64,000 nucleotides of DNA from the NCBI GenBank assembly GCA_963743575.1, contig CAVUQC010000007.1:682001-746000 (forward strand). Reading direction: 5' to 3'. The notes beneath the pieces are model-generated. The model was not told the origin of the DNA, ran no database searches, and worked only from the letters and a program-made list of their open reading frames with translations. This document shows, piece after piece, positions 16,642 through 24,944 of the stretch. Every line of letters begins with the position of its first letter. The stretch's first letter is position 1. A program made the translations under genes and the position numbers. Origin of the DNA: DASUPK01 sp963743575 (GTDB lineage Bacteria > Actinomycetota > Thermoleophilia > Solirubrobacterales > 70-9).

Positions 16642-17531
16642 TCGCTTCCCTCGGTGAGCTCGAAGAAGGCCTCTTCGAGCGAGCGCGAGACGGCGCCCAG
16701 CTCGGTGAGCGGGATCCGCTCCTCGTTCGCGACCTCGCCGACCGCCTCACCTGGAGCCCCGTGGACAATCAGACCGCCCTCAGGATTTCGCGTGATGCGC
16801 AATCCAGCCCTCTCCAGCGCACCGGCCAGTCGATCGTCATCGGCAGACCGGACCCTGGTCACCGGGCCTTCGGGTGAGCCGAGCACGCTCTCGAGCGGTC
16901 CGCTGGCGCGCATCACGCCGTGGGCGATGACTACTACGTCGTCGACGCTCTGGGCCACCTCGGAGAGCAGGTGGCTCGAGACGAGTACCGCTCGGCCCTG
17001 TCCCGCCTGCGACCGGAGCAGGTCGCGGATCCAGCGGATTCCGGGCGGGTCGAGACCATTCGCCGGCTCGTCCAGGATCAGGACCTCCGGATCGCCGAGC
17101 AGCGCGGCCGCGATCGCCAGACGCTGCCGCATGCCCATCGAGTAGCCCTTCACGCGCCGGTGGGCGGCCGCCGACAGGCCGACCTCTTCCAGCACCGTGT
17201 CGACGCGCTCAGGCGGGTGCTCCCCCGCGGCGGCGAGGATCCGCAGGTGGTTCCGGCCGCTGCGGCCCGGGTGGAAGCTCGCGTCCTCCAGTACAGCGCC
17301 GACCTCGGCGCTCGGGTGATCGAGATCGCCGTAGGGGCGGCCGCCGAAGGTGGCCGTGCCCCCATCCGCATGAATGAGCCCGAGCAGCATTCGCAGGGTG
17401 GTGCTCTTCCCGGCGCCGTTCGGGCCGAGGAAGCCGGTGACGCGCCCCGCCGCGACCTCGAACGAGAGATCGGACACGGCCTGGACGCTGCCGAAGCGCT
17501 TGCTGACGCCGGTGATCTCGATCGCAGCCAA
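16638..17531 (-). CDS. ABC transporter ATP-binding protein
   Basis: A 297-residue ATPase of the ABC-2 exporter type. Seen in order: Walker A GFLGPNGAGKSTT (about residues 33-45), the signature variant YSMGMRQRLAIAAALLGDP, Walker B VLILDEPANGLDP and the switch His in VLVSSHLLSEV. After the nucleotide domain (about 220 residues) comes a C-terminal extension typical of BcrA/CcmA-like exporters. It is coupled to the permease by an ATGA overlap. The gene for a PAQR-like protein lies 15 bases upstream, possibly in the same transcript. Confidence 0.92.
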   Translation of the reverse strand: MAAIEITGVSKRFGSVQAVSDLSFEVAAGRVTGFLGPNGAGKSTTLRMLLGLIHADGGTATFGGRPYGDLDHPSAEVGAVLEDASFHPGRSGRNHLRILAAAGEHPPERVDTVLEEVGLSAAAHRRVKGYSMGMRQRLAIAAALLGDPEVLILDEPANGLDPPGIRWIRDLLRSQAGQGRAVLVSSHLLSEVAQSVDDVVVIAHGVMRASGPLESVLGSPEGPVTRVRSADDDRLAGALERAGLRITRNPEGGLIVHGAPGEAVGEVANEERIPLTELGAVSRSLEEAFFELTEGSE

Positions 17532-17546
17532 GGACAGCCGGGCGCG

Positions 17547-18413
17547 CTAGCTGGCGGGCAGCGCGTAGACCGCGACGGCGACGTACTGGACGGCGGCGGC
17601 CGCGATCACAAGGATGTGGAAGATCTCGTGGTAGCCGAAGACCTGCGGCCGGGGATCGGGCTTGCGGCGCGCGTAGACGACCGCTCCGGCCGTATAGAGG
17701 ATGCCGCCGAGCGCGATCAGGCCGACGCCGACGGGCCCGATCTCGTTCCAGAGCTGGGGCAGGCTGACGATGGCGACCCAGCCGGTGCTCAGATAGATCA
17801 CCGTGGTGACCCAGTAGGGGGCGGTGATCCAGACCAGGTTGAAAATGACTCCGCCCAGCGCCGTCGCCCAGACGACGATCAGGACGACGTTCGCCAGCGT
17901 CCCGTGCATGACGAGCAGCGCGAAGGGCGTATAGGTGCCCGCGATGAAGATGAAGATCATGGTGTGGTCAAGGCGGCGCATCCACTGCCTGACCTCCGGG
18001 GTCCAGGTGACCCGGTGGTAGAGCGCGCTCGTCCCCAGCATCGCCGAGAGCGAGAAGGCGTAGATCGACATCGCGACCACAGCCGTGCTGCCACTGGCGG
18101 CGAGGACCAGGGCTGCGCCGGCGCCCAGCGAGACGAAGAACGCCCACTGGTGGGAGACGCCGCGCAGCCGCGGCTTCTGGGAGAGCTTGTGCGCCGCCGC
18201 GTGCGCGGCCATCGCGGCGGTCTCGCGGGCTGCGGCGACCTGCTTGCTCGCCACATCGCGGGCCGCGCCCAGCCGCTCACCGGCTTCGGCCCTGGCACTG
18301 CCGAGCTTCTCGCCGGCGGCACCTGCCGCATCGCGTGCGGCCCCGAGCGGGTCGGGGCCGGATTGAGTCTCGTCGCCCGCCGTCACAACCCCCACGATAG
18401 AGGCCCTGGGCAT
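17547..18413 (-). CDS. Hemolysin III / PAQR-family membrane protein
   Basis: A protein of about 288 residues. The N-terminal about 80 residues are an Ala/Glu/Lys/Arg-rich amphipathic stretch, unusual for the family. Seven membrane segments then carry the PAQR landmarks: SALYHR, LDHTMIFIFIAGTYTPF and GYHEIFHILV. In this family the Ser, Asp and three His form a metal-dependent hydrolase-like site (established for PAQR relatives). The ATG at 18413 is preferred because the longer frame (18458) would overlap the divergent gene. Biological role unknown; despite the name it need not be a toxin. Confidence 0.85.
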   Translation of the reverse strand: MPRASIVGVVTAGDETQSGPDPLGAARDAAGAAGEKLGSARAEAGERLGAARDVASKQVAAARETAAMAAHAAAHKLSQKPRLRGVSHQWAFFVSLGAGAALVLAASGSTAVVAMSIYAFSLSAMLGTSALYHRVTWTPEVRQWMRRLDHTMIFIFIAGTYTPFALLVMHGTLANVVLIVVWATALGGVIFNLVWITAPYWVTTVIYLSTGWVAIVSLPQLWNEIGPVGVGLIALGGILYTAGAVVYARRKPDPRPQVFGYHEIFHILVIAAAAVQYVAVAVYALPAS

Positions 18414-18438
18414 CTCACTCGCTAGTGTGGGCGCCTGC

Positions 18439-18810
18439 GTGGCGCTGTTTGGGAACAAGGAGGCGAAGGCAGCTCAGGAAGAGGCGGCCCGGGCGGAGGC
18501 GGAGCGTCTCGAGTCGCTCACGGCGGTCCAGTTCGCCGAGGTGCTCATGCCTGCCTTTGGCCCGGACGGCCCGAAACCTGGAAGCTACCTCAACCAGCTC
18601 CAGGTCGGGATGTGGCTGATGTCCTCGTTCCCCCATGGGGAGAAGTTCATCAAGGACCTTCGCGACCCGATCATGGAGGGTCTGCAGGTCCTCGAGAATG
18701 CCGACCTGATCGTCGGCAGAACGCGAGGGGGCGCCGCGTCGCTCCTCAAGGCGACGCGGCTCGGCGAGGAAGCCCTCGCCGGGGGCGACGTCGCGAAGTA
18801 CCTGAGCTAA
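18439..18810 (+). CDS. Small cytoplasmic protein of unknown function
   Basis: A protein of 123 residues from the GTG at 18439 (an ATG at 18427 in the same frame adds four). It starts with a basic and acidic helical stretch (NKEAKAAQEEAARAEAERLESL), which could be a short coiled coil. It is followed by about 85 residues with segments such as LNQLQVGMWLMSSFPHG and VLENADLIVGRTRGG. The last part has a winged-helix flavour, but no HTH is certain. It shares a four-base CTAA with the convergent MFS gene stop. Confidence 0.6.
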   Translation: MALFGNKEAKAAQEEAARAEAERLESLTAVQFAEVLMPAFGPDGPKPGSYLNQLQVGMWLMSSFPHGEKFIKDLRDPIMEGLQVLENADLIVGRTRGGAASLLKATRLGEEALAGGDVAKYLS

Positions 18811-20264
18811 GCGCCCTCGCCCGCCGGAATCCTCATCGGGGCCCGCTCGGTTGCGGTCCGGCGCGCGCGTGAGACCAGCGCTGCGGCTGTCAGGGCGAAG
18901 GCCACCTGGACGGCCATGGCCGCGGTGAAGGCGTCGCCGAACGAGCCGGCGCTAGTCCCTGAGCCGAGCTCGGAGAAGAAGACGGTTCCGACGACCGCCA
19001 CGCCCAGCGCGTTACCGATCTGCTGCGCGGTGACCATCGTCCCGGAAGCGGCGCCCGCGTCCGACGTGGGGACGGCGCGGAGGACGAGGTGGATGAGCGG
19101 CGGAATCGCGGTCCCCATGCCGGCGCCGAAGGGCACCATCGCCAGGAGCAGCCAGGCCGAGACCGAACCGTTTCCGGTCGCCTGGACGGCGAGGATCGTC
19201 GTGATCAGGCCGAGGGCGGCGAGGGCCGCGCCGATCTGGGGCAGGTACTCGCGAACGCTCTCCGCCAGCCGCGGGCCCGTCAGCGAGGCCGCGACGAAAG
19301 CGACCGCGATCGGCGTGAAGGCGAGGCCCGAATCGAGCGGGCTCAATCCGAGCCCCTCCTGCAGGTAGATGCCGAGCAGGAAGAAGAACGAGATCGCGAA
19401 GTAGAGGCTGGTCGCCGAGACCAGGCCGATCCGGAAGCCGCGCGTCTCGAAGAGCCGCAGCTCGACCAGCGGGGAGCCACCGCGGGCCGTGATCCGTCGC
19501 TCCGCGGCGACGAAGAGGGCGGCGGCGAGTGGCGCGGTGGCGAAGCACGCGAATGTCCAGGCGGGCCAGCCCAGCTCGCGGCCCTCAACTGCCGGGATCA
19601 TCACCAGGCTGAGGGTGAGCGTGGCGAGCCCCACACCGACGAGGTCGAGGCGGCGGGCGGTCTCCGAGCGGGACTCCGGGATCAGCCTGTCCGCCGCCAG
19701 CAGGGCGATCAAGCCGACTGGGATGTTGATCAGGAAGACCGAGCGCCAGCCGAGGCCCAGGATGTCGAGCGCGATCAGGCCGCCGCCGACGATCTGCCCG
19801 GAGATCGCCGCCAGTCCCTGGACGAGGCCCTGGAAGCCGAGTGCCTTCGGCCGCTCGGCCGGTGAGAACTCGACCTGGATGATGGAGAGAACCTGAGGCC
19901 ACATCGCAGCGCCCCCGAAGCCCTGCAACAGGCGCGCGACGATCAGCGCGCTCGGGCTCGGAGCCGCCGCGCAGAGCGCGGACGCGACCGTGAAACCGGC
20001 GATGCCGAGCTTGAAGAGCCGGCGGCGGCCGAAGATGTCGCCGAGGCGGCCTCCGGTGATCAGCGAAAGCGCGTAGGTGAGCAGGTAGGCGGCGACGACC
20101 CATTGGAGGTCGGAGTCGGTGGCGCCCAGATCGGCGCGCAGCGACGGAGCCGTCACGTTGACGATGAAGACATCGAGGAGAACCATGAAGACCGGGGCGA
20201 AGAGCACCGGCAGCAGCCAAGGGCTGCGGTGGGCGGGCTTCGGTGTGGGCTGAGCGTCGTTCAT
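18807..20264 (-). CDS. MFS drug exporter, EmrB/QacA (14-TM) type
   Basis: A protein of about 485 residues from the ATG at 20264, with 14 hydrophobic segments. Family motifs are seen: FMVLLDVFIVNVTAPSL in the first segment, the loop GGRLGDIFGRRRLF (motif A) and the drug/proton antiporter region around GFGGAAMWPQVLSII. The frame is open further upstream, but the extra residues are low-complexity and would overlap the regulator gene. The XRE regulator transcribed divergently from 20.3 kb may control it. Substrate unknown; several hydrophobic drugs are plausible. Confidence 0.88.
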   Translation of the reverse strand: MNDAQPTPKPAHRSPWLLPVLFAPVFMVLLDVFIVNVTAPSLRADLGATDSDLQWVVAAYLLTYALSLITGGRLGDIFGRRRLFKLGIAGFTVASALCAAAPSPSALIVARLLQGFGGAAMWPQVLSIIQVEFSPAERPKALGFQGLVQGLAAISGQIVGGGLIALDILGLGWRSVFLINIPVGLIALLAADRLIPESRSETARRLDLVGVGLATLTLSLVMIPAVEGRELGWPAWTFACFATAPLAAALFVAAERRITARGGSPLVELRLFETRGFRIGLVSATSLYFAISFFFLLGIYLQEGLGLSPLDSGLAFTPIAVAFVAASLTGPRLAESVREYLPQIGAALAALGLITTILAVQATGNGSVSAWLLLAMVPFGAGMGTAIPPLIHLVLRAVPTSDAGAASGTMVTAQQIGNALGVAVVGTVFFSELGSGTSAGSFGDAFTAAMAVQVAFALTAAALVSRARRTATERAPMRIPAGEGA

Positions 20265-20289
20265 CTGTGAGTTCAACGAGGGACCCCCT

Positions 20290-21270
20290 GTGGTCCGTGA
20301 GGTCGTCTTGGACATTTCGCTTGCCATTCGGGGGACAGTGTGCGACCATTTCGATCCAGGTACAAGAGAGGGGTTTATCCTGGTATCGAATGCACCACCC
20401 AAGCAGGCGGGAAGCGCGAACGGCGACGGCGGACCGGCGCGAGCCGAGTTGGCGGACTTCCTCCGCAACCGTCGTGAGGCTCTCCGCCCCGACGACGTCG
20501 GGCTTCCCGGCGGCGGCCGACGGCGCACCCCTGGCCTGCGCCGCGAGGAAGTCGCGCAGCTCGCCGGCGTGGGAACCACCTGGTACACCTGGCTCGAGCA
20601 GGCCCGCGACGTCCGCGCCTCCGCCTCGGTCCTCGAGGCCATCGCGGGAGCACTGCAGCTCACCCCGGCCGAGCGAGCCCACCTGATCCTGCTCGGCCGC
20701 GGCGAGGAGGTCGCGCCGGATGGGCAGCCGAAGGAGGAGCTCCACCCCACGATCAGCCGGCTGGTCGAGAGCCTCGGCCCCAGTCCCGCGTTCATCTCGG
20801 GCTGGCGCTGGGACTTCCTCGCCTGGAATCGGACCTACGAGGCGGTCTTCGGCGAGCCGCTCCGGATGCCCGACGGCCGCTTCAACTCGCTCTGGACGAT
20901 CTTCATGGACCCGAGGCGCCGCAAGCTCCACAAGGACGACTGGGAGGAAAGCGCGCGCCGGATCACCGCACGATTCCGCTCGGACACGGCGCGGCATGTC
21001 GGCGAACCCGACTTCGAGTCCCTGGTCGTCGCCCTGCGGGAAGGGAGCCCCGAGTTCGACGAATGGTGGGGACTCCACGAAGTGGTGAGCAGCGGGGTCG
21101 GCCGCAAGCTCGTCGACCATCCCCAGGCGGGCAGGCTGCGCTTCGAGCACGCCGCCTTCAGGCTCGAGGACAACCTGGATCGGCGGCTGATCCTCTACAC
21201 CCCGGCCGGCGAGAAGACGCGCCAGAAGCTCGACGAGTTGCTCGCCGAGCAACCACCGGGCCGAAGCTGA
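20290..21270 (+). CDS. XRE-family regulator with MmyB-type ligand domain
   Basis: A DNA-binding protein of up to 326 residues. The helix-turn-helix domain spans roughly LADFLRNRREALRPDDVGLP to ELTPAERAHL and contains TPGLRREEVAQLAGVGTTWYTWLEQ. The C-terminal half (FISGWRWDFLAWNRTYEAVFG onward) matches MmyB-like ligand-binding domains of actinobacterial regulators. The start is unsure: no ATG is in frame, GTGs are at 20290 and 20338 and a TTG at 20449. A large imperfect palindrome (20350-20390) lies inside the longest version and would make sense as its own operator if the start is further down. It is divergent from the MFS exporter, its most likely target. Confidence 0.85.
   Translation: MVREVVLDISLAIRGTVCDHFDPGTREGFILVSNAPPKQAGSANGDGGPARAELADFLRNRREALRPDDVGLPGGGRRRTPGLRREEVAQLAGVGTTWYTWLEQARDVRASASVLEAIAGALQLTPAERAHLILLGRGEEVAPDGQPKEELHPTISRLVESLGPSPAFISGWRWDFLAWNRTYEAVFGEPLRMPDGRFNSLWTIFMDPRRRKLHKDDWEESARRITARFRSDTARHVGEPDFESLVVALREGSPEFDEWWGLHEVVSSGVGRKLVDHPQAGRLRFEHAAFRLEDNLDRRLILYTPAGEKTRQKLDELLAEQPPGRS
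20350..20390. promoter_or_regulatory. Imperfect inverted repeat, candidate XRE operator
   Basis: TTCGATCCAGGTA (20350-20362) faces CCTGGTATCGAA (20379-20390), an inverted repeat with one extra base, around a 16-base spacer containing GAGAGGGG. It lies between the divergent MFS exporter and the conserved part of the regulator, where an autoregulatory operator would be expected. Assignment rests on symmetry and position only. Confidence 0.35.
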
Positions 21271-21342
21271 TCGCAGGTTGTGGTCACTTTGGCCCGCTAT
21301 AGCGAGCCTGAACAACCACAAGCTCTTCGTTCTTCGATGTAG

Positions 21343-21358
21343 CCACTACATCTAGTGC
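21343..21358. promoter_or_regulatory. NrdR box upstream of nrdR-nrdJ
   Basis: CCACTACATCTAGTGC matches the known NrdR box (ACACTATATATAGTGT-like) in both half-sites, CACTA and TAGTG, around CATC. A second half-site, ACACTA, starts at 21385, 42 bases (four helical turns) downstream. NrdR boxes usually occur in phased pairs and repress ribonucleotide reductase genes. A TAAACT at 21398-21403 could be the -10 of the promoter under this control, putting transcription start next to the GTG at 21411. Confidence 0.7.
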
Positions 21359-21410
21359 TATTCTTCATTGCTGTAGTTAGCCGAACACTAGCTTCGCTAA
21401 ACTCTGACGA

Positions 21411-21821
21411 GTGCACTGTCCCCATTGCGACTCCTCCACCAAGACCCTCGAGACGCGCCGCGTCCCTGACGGCGCGGTCCGCCGGCGCCGCGAGTGCCCC
21501 TCCTGCGGCCACCGCTTCACCACCTACGAGCGGGCGGTGCCGGAGGTCCTCGAGGTGGTCAAGCGGGACGGACACATCCAGCCCTTCGATCGCGAGAAGC
21601 TTCTCCGAAGCCTCAACGCGGCAACCCACAAGCGGCAGCTCGACCCACGAAAGCTCGGTCTCCTCGTTGACGGGGTTGAAAAGGAGATCCGGGACGCCGG
21701 AGGGCGGCTGAGCGCCGAGCGCATCGGCGGGCTCTGCCTCGAGGGCCTGCGAGAACTGGACCACGGCGCCTACCTGCAGTTTGCGGGAACTCTGCCGGAG
21801 GGGGATGTGGAGCTTTCATGA
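21411..21821 (+). CDS. nrdR: Transcriptional repressor NrdR
   Basis: A 136-residue regulator that represses ribonucleotide reductase genes in response to ATP/dATP. Seen: an N-terminal zinc ribbon with Cys3, Cys6, Cys29 and Cys32, RRRECPSCGHRFTTYER, and then the ATP-cone domain (VVKRDGHIQPFDREKLLRSL to the end). The start is GTG at 21411 with no clear ribosome binding site and a possible -10 only eight bases upstream, so the message may be leaderless. An NrdR box lies 53 bases upstream, giving autoregulation together with nrdJ, which follows 100 bases later. Confidence 0.95.
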   Translation: MHCPHCDSSTKTLETRRVPDGAVRRRRECPSCGHRFTTYERAVPEVLEVVKRDGHIQPFDREKLLRSLNAATHKRQLDPRKLGLLVDGVEKEIRDAGGRLSAERIGGLCLEGLRELDHGAYLQFAGTLPEGDVELS

Positions 21822-21921
21822 AAATCCCCGCAAATAACGAATTAGCGGGCCCTCGGTTCCGTCCGATCGGCGGAGGATGCTGCGGTGCTCACCCCAATAG
21901 CCGAGCGAGAGGAGAAAACTG

Positions 21922-24741
21922 ATGCCGAAGGCCACTTCCAAGGCAGCGATCACCACCGAGAAGGGCCTCGTCATCGAACGCCGGTTCACCTCTGCGGGGG
22001 CGCATCCCTACGACGAGCTCGAGTGGGAGACGCGGGACGCGATCATCGGCGATCCCGAGAAGCCAGCCTTCGAACAGCGCGGGGTCGAGTTCCCGAAGAC
22101 CTGGTCGCAGAACGCGACGAACATCGTCGCCCAGAAGTACTTCCGCGGCCGGCCCGGCTCCCCCGAGCGTGAGACTTCCGTCAAGCAGATGGTCAGCCGC
22201 GTCGCCGGCCGGATCGCCGAGGTCGGCCGCGAGCAGGGCTACTTCGCGACCGACGAGGACGGCGCCGCCTTCGAGGACGAGCTCACCTCGATCCTGGTCA
22301 ACCAGAAGGCCGCTTTCAACAGCCCGGTCTGGTTCAACGTCGGCTGGAAGGACCCGGGGCAGGAGCAGGCCTCGGCCTGCTTCATCCTCTCGGTCGAGGA
22401 CGACATGGACTCCATCCTCTCCTGGAACACCAAGGAGGGGGTCATCTTCAAGGGCGGCTCGGGCTCCGGCATCAACCTCTCCAAGATCCGCGGCTCCATG
22501 GAGCATCTCTCCAAGGGCGGGATCGCCTCCGGCCCCGTCAGCTTCATGCGCGGCGCCGACTCCTGGGCGGGCGCGATCAAGTCGGGCGGCGGCACGCGCC
22601 GCGCGGCCAAGATGGTCGTGCTCGACGTGGACCACCCGGACGTCGAGAAGTTCATCTGGTGCAAGGCCGACGAGGAGAAGAAGGCCGCGGCGCTGAAGGC
22701 CGCCGACTTCGACATGCGACTGGACTCCGACGCCTTCGCCTCGATCCAGTTCCAGAACGCCAACAACTCGGTCCGGGTCACCGACGACTTCATGCAGGCG
22801 GTCGAGAACGACGAGGACTGGGACCTGGTCGGCCGGGTCGACGGCAAGCCGATCAAGACCCTCAAGGCCCGCGCGCTGATGGACCAGATCGCCGACGCGG
22901 CCTGGCAGTGCGCCGACCCGGGCATCCAGTACGACACGACGATCAACCGCTGGCACACGGACCCGAACACGGGCCCGATCACGGCGTCCAACCCCTGCTC
23001 CGAGTACATGTCGATCGACGACTCGGCCTGCAATCTCGCCTCGCTCAACCTGATGAAGTTCCGCAACGAGGACGGGACCTTCAACGTCGACGACTTCACC
23101 CACGCCGTGGACATCGTCTTCCTGGCGCAGGAGATCCTGGTCGGCTTCTCCAGCTACCCGACCGAGCAGATCACCGAGAACGCCAGGGCGTTCCGCCAGC
23201 TCGGCCTCGGCTACGCCAATCTCGGCGCGCTGCTGATGTCCAACGGCCTCGCCTACGACTCGGACGAGGGCCGCACCCTCGCCGGCTCGATCACCGCACT
23301 GATGACGGGGCGCGGCTACAAGATGTCGGCCGAGATCGCCGGCTCGATGGGCCCGTACGACGGCTACGAGGTGAACCGCGAGCCGCACAACCGGGTGATG
23401 CGGATGCACCAGTCCGCCGCCTACGAGATCGAGGACACCCTGGTCGAGGAGCCGCTGCTCCACGCCGCCCGCGAGTCATGGGACGAGGCGGTCGCGCTCG
23501 GCGAGCAGCACGGCTACCGCAACGCCCAGGCGACCGTGCTCGCCCCCACCGGGACGATCTCCTTCCTGATGGACTGCGACACGACCGGCATCGAGCCGGA
23601 CTTCTCCTTGGTCAAGTTCAAGGAGCTGGTCGGCGGCGGTCAGATGAAGATCGTCAACCGCTCGGTCAACCTGGCGCTCGAGACGCTCGGCTACACCGAG
23701 ACCGAGGTCGAGCAGATCGATGCCCACATCAACGAGCACAACACGATCATCGGGGCTCCAAACCTAAAGGTCGAAGACCTGCCGGTCTTCGACGTCGCAG
23801 TGGGGGAGCGCTCGATCTCGCACACCGGCCACATCGACATGATGGCCGCGGCTCAGCCGTTCCTCTCGGGCGCCATCTCGAAGACGGTCAACCTGCCGGA
23901 GTCGGCGACGATCGCCGACATCGCCGACGCCTACAGCGACGGCTGGAGGAAGGGCCTGAAGGCTCTGGCGATCTACCGCGACGGCTCCAAGACCGCACAG
24001 GCGCTGAAGACCGACGCGGGCGACAAGAAGGACGCCGACGTCGAGGTCGTTGAGGTGGCGCCGCAGCGCAAGCGGATGCCGCGCGAGCGTGAGTCGATCA
24101 CCCACAAGTTCTCGATCGGCATGCAGGAGGGCTACATCACGGCGGGCAAGTACGAGGACGGATCAGTCGGCGAGATCTTCCTCACCGACCTGGGCAAGGA
24201 GGGTTCGACGATCAAGGGCCTGATGAACGCCTTCGCGACCTCGATCTCGATGGGGCTGCAGTACGGGGTACCGCTCGAGGACTACGTGCGCAAGTTCAGC
24301 TACATGCGCTTCGAGCCCGAGGGCATCACACGCAACCCGGAGATCCCCTTCGCGAAGTCGCTGCCCGACTACATCATGCGCTGGCTCGCCAGCCGGTTCA
24401 TCGACGACGTCGACTACCTGGAGAGCCTCGGGATCCTGACCGACGAGGTCCGCGCCAGGAAGGACGCCCAGCAGGCCTTCCCGATGGAGGACACCAACGG
24501 ACACTCCTCGTCAGGGTCTGGCGAGGGCAACGGGAACGGCAACGGCTCTCCGAACGGCGAAGCCAACGGCGAGTCCAAGCCGGCGACCGCCGCGCTCACC
24601 GACACGCCGCCGGTGGTCCCGGCGAAGATCGGGGCCGACCTCGAGCTCGGCCCGGCCTGTGACCAGTGCGGAGGCATGATGCAGCGCACGGGCTCCTGTT
24701 ACACGTGTTCGAGCTGCGGCAACAACACCGGCTGCGGCTAG
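21922..24741 (+). CDS. nrdJ: Adenosylcobalamin-dependent (class II) ribonucleotide reductase
   Basis: A 939-residue enzyme that reduces ribonucleotides to deoxyribonucleotides using a radical made from adenosylcobalamin, so it needs no oxygen. Seen: the active-site motif NPCSEY (Cys359, Glu361), a partner cysteine at about Cys153 (QASACFILS), GGSGSGINLSKIRG and the C-terminal LAPTGTISF. After a Gly/Asn/Ser linker the C-terminus carries a zinc-ribbon-like cluster (CDQCGGMM, SCYTCSSCGNNTGCG) that supplies redox cysteines. A strong GAGAGGAGA precedes the ATG. It shares control with nrdR. The stop codon is the first part of a 106-bp structured repeat. Confidence 0.96.
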   Translation: MPKATSKAAITTEKGLVIERRFTSAGAHPYDELEWETRDAIIGDPEKPAFEQRGVEFPKTWSQNATNIVAQKYFRGRPGSPERETSVKQMVSRVAGRIAEVGREQGYFATDEDGAAFEDELTSILVNQKAAFNSPVWFNVGWKDPGQEQASACFILSVEDDMDSILSWNTKEGVIFKGGSGSGINLSKIRGSMEHLSKGGIASGPVSFMRGADSWAGAIKSGGGTRRAAKMVVLDVDHPDVEKFIWCKADEEKKAAALKAADFDMRLDSDAFASIQFQNANNSVRVTDDFMQAVENDEDWDLVGRVDGKPIKTLKARALMDQIADAAWQCADPGIQYDTTINRWHTDPNTGPITASNPCSEYMSIDDSACNLASLNLMKFRNEDGTFNVDDFTHAVDIVFLAQEILVGFSSYPTEQITENARAFRQLGLGYANLGALLMSNGLAYDSDEGRTLAGSITALMTGRGYKMSAEIAGSMGPYDGYEVNREPHNRVMRMHQSAAYEIEDTLVEEPLLHAARESWDEAVALGEQHGYRNAQATVLAPTGTISFLMDCDTTGIEPDFSLVKFKELVGGGQMKIVNRSVNLALETLGYTETEVEQIDAHINEHNTIIGAPNLKVEDLPVFDVAVGERSISHTGHIDMMAAAQPFLSGAISKTVNLPESATIADIADAYSDGWRKGLKALAIYRDGSKTAQALKTDAGDKKDADVEVVEVAPQRKRMPRERESITHKFSIGMQEGYITAGKYEDGSVGEIFLTDLGKEGSTIKGLMNAFATSISMGLQYGVPLEDYVRKFSYMRFEPEGITRNPEIPFAKSLPDYIMRWLASRFIDDVDYLESLGILTDEVRARKDAQQAFPMEDTNGHSSSGSGEGNGNGNGSPNGEANGESKPATAALTDTPPVVPAKIGADLELGPACDQCGGMMQRTGSCYTCSSCGNNTGCG

Positions 24742-24842
24742 CGGCCACCAGGCCGCTCCACTTTGGAGCGGAGCGCGAAGCGCGTAGCGCCTTATGTGGG
24801 GCGGCCGCTCGTGGCCGCGACCTGATGGCGAAGCCATCCCGT
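24737..24842 (+). repeat. 106-bp structured dispersed element, copy B
   Basis: Starts at GCTAG, the nrdJ stop, and matches the reverse complement of 14941-15046 at 94 of 106 positions without gaps. Hairpins: CCGCTCCA/TGGAGCGG (24753-24771), GCGC-GAA-GCGC (24773-24783), GCGGCC/GGCCGC (24801-24818) and GATGGC-GAA-GCCATC (24824-24838). Two of the paired positions changed together between copies (24774 with 24782, C-G to G-C; 24826 with 24836, T-A to C-G). The other changes fall in loops or linkers, or make a G-T pair. Confidence 0.85.
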
Positions 24843-24849
24843 GCCGCTG

Positions 24850-24865
24850 TGTGACGGGAGTCACT
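24850..24865. promoter_or_regulatory. CRP/FNR-like site upstream of lipoprotein gene
   Basis: TGTGA-CGGGAG-TCACT matches the consensus TGTGA-N6-TCACA of CRP/GlxR-type regulators at nine of ten fixed positions. It is centred about 87 bases before the ATG at 24945, a normal place for activation. No crp-like gene is in the window. Confidence 0.45.
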
Positions 24866-24944
24866 TCCGGGAATCCCGCTGGAGGTCCGTCGCGTAGTAC
24901 CGGCCGGGAGTGTCAATGGGGACCGACGGAAAGAAGGACGACAG

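Noticed and set aside
21822..21921. Possible cobalamin riboswitch before nrdJ.
   Set aside because: The gap is only 100 bases and lacks a B12-box-like conserved core; control by NrdR explains the locus.
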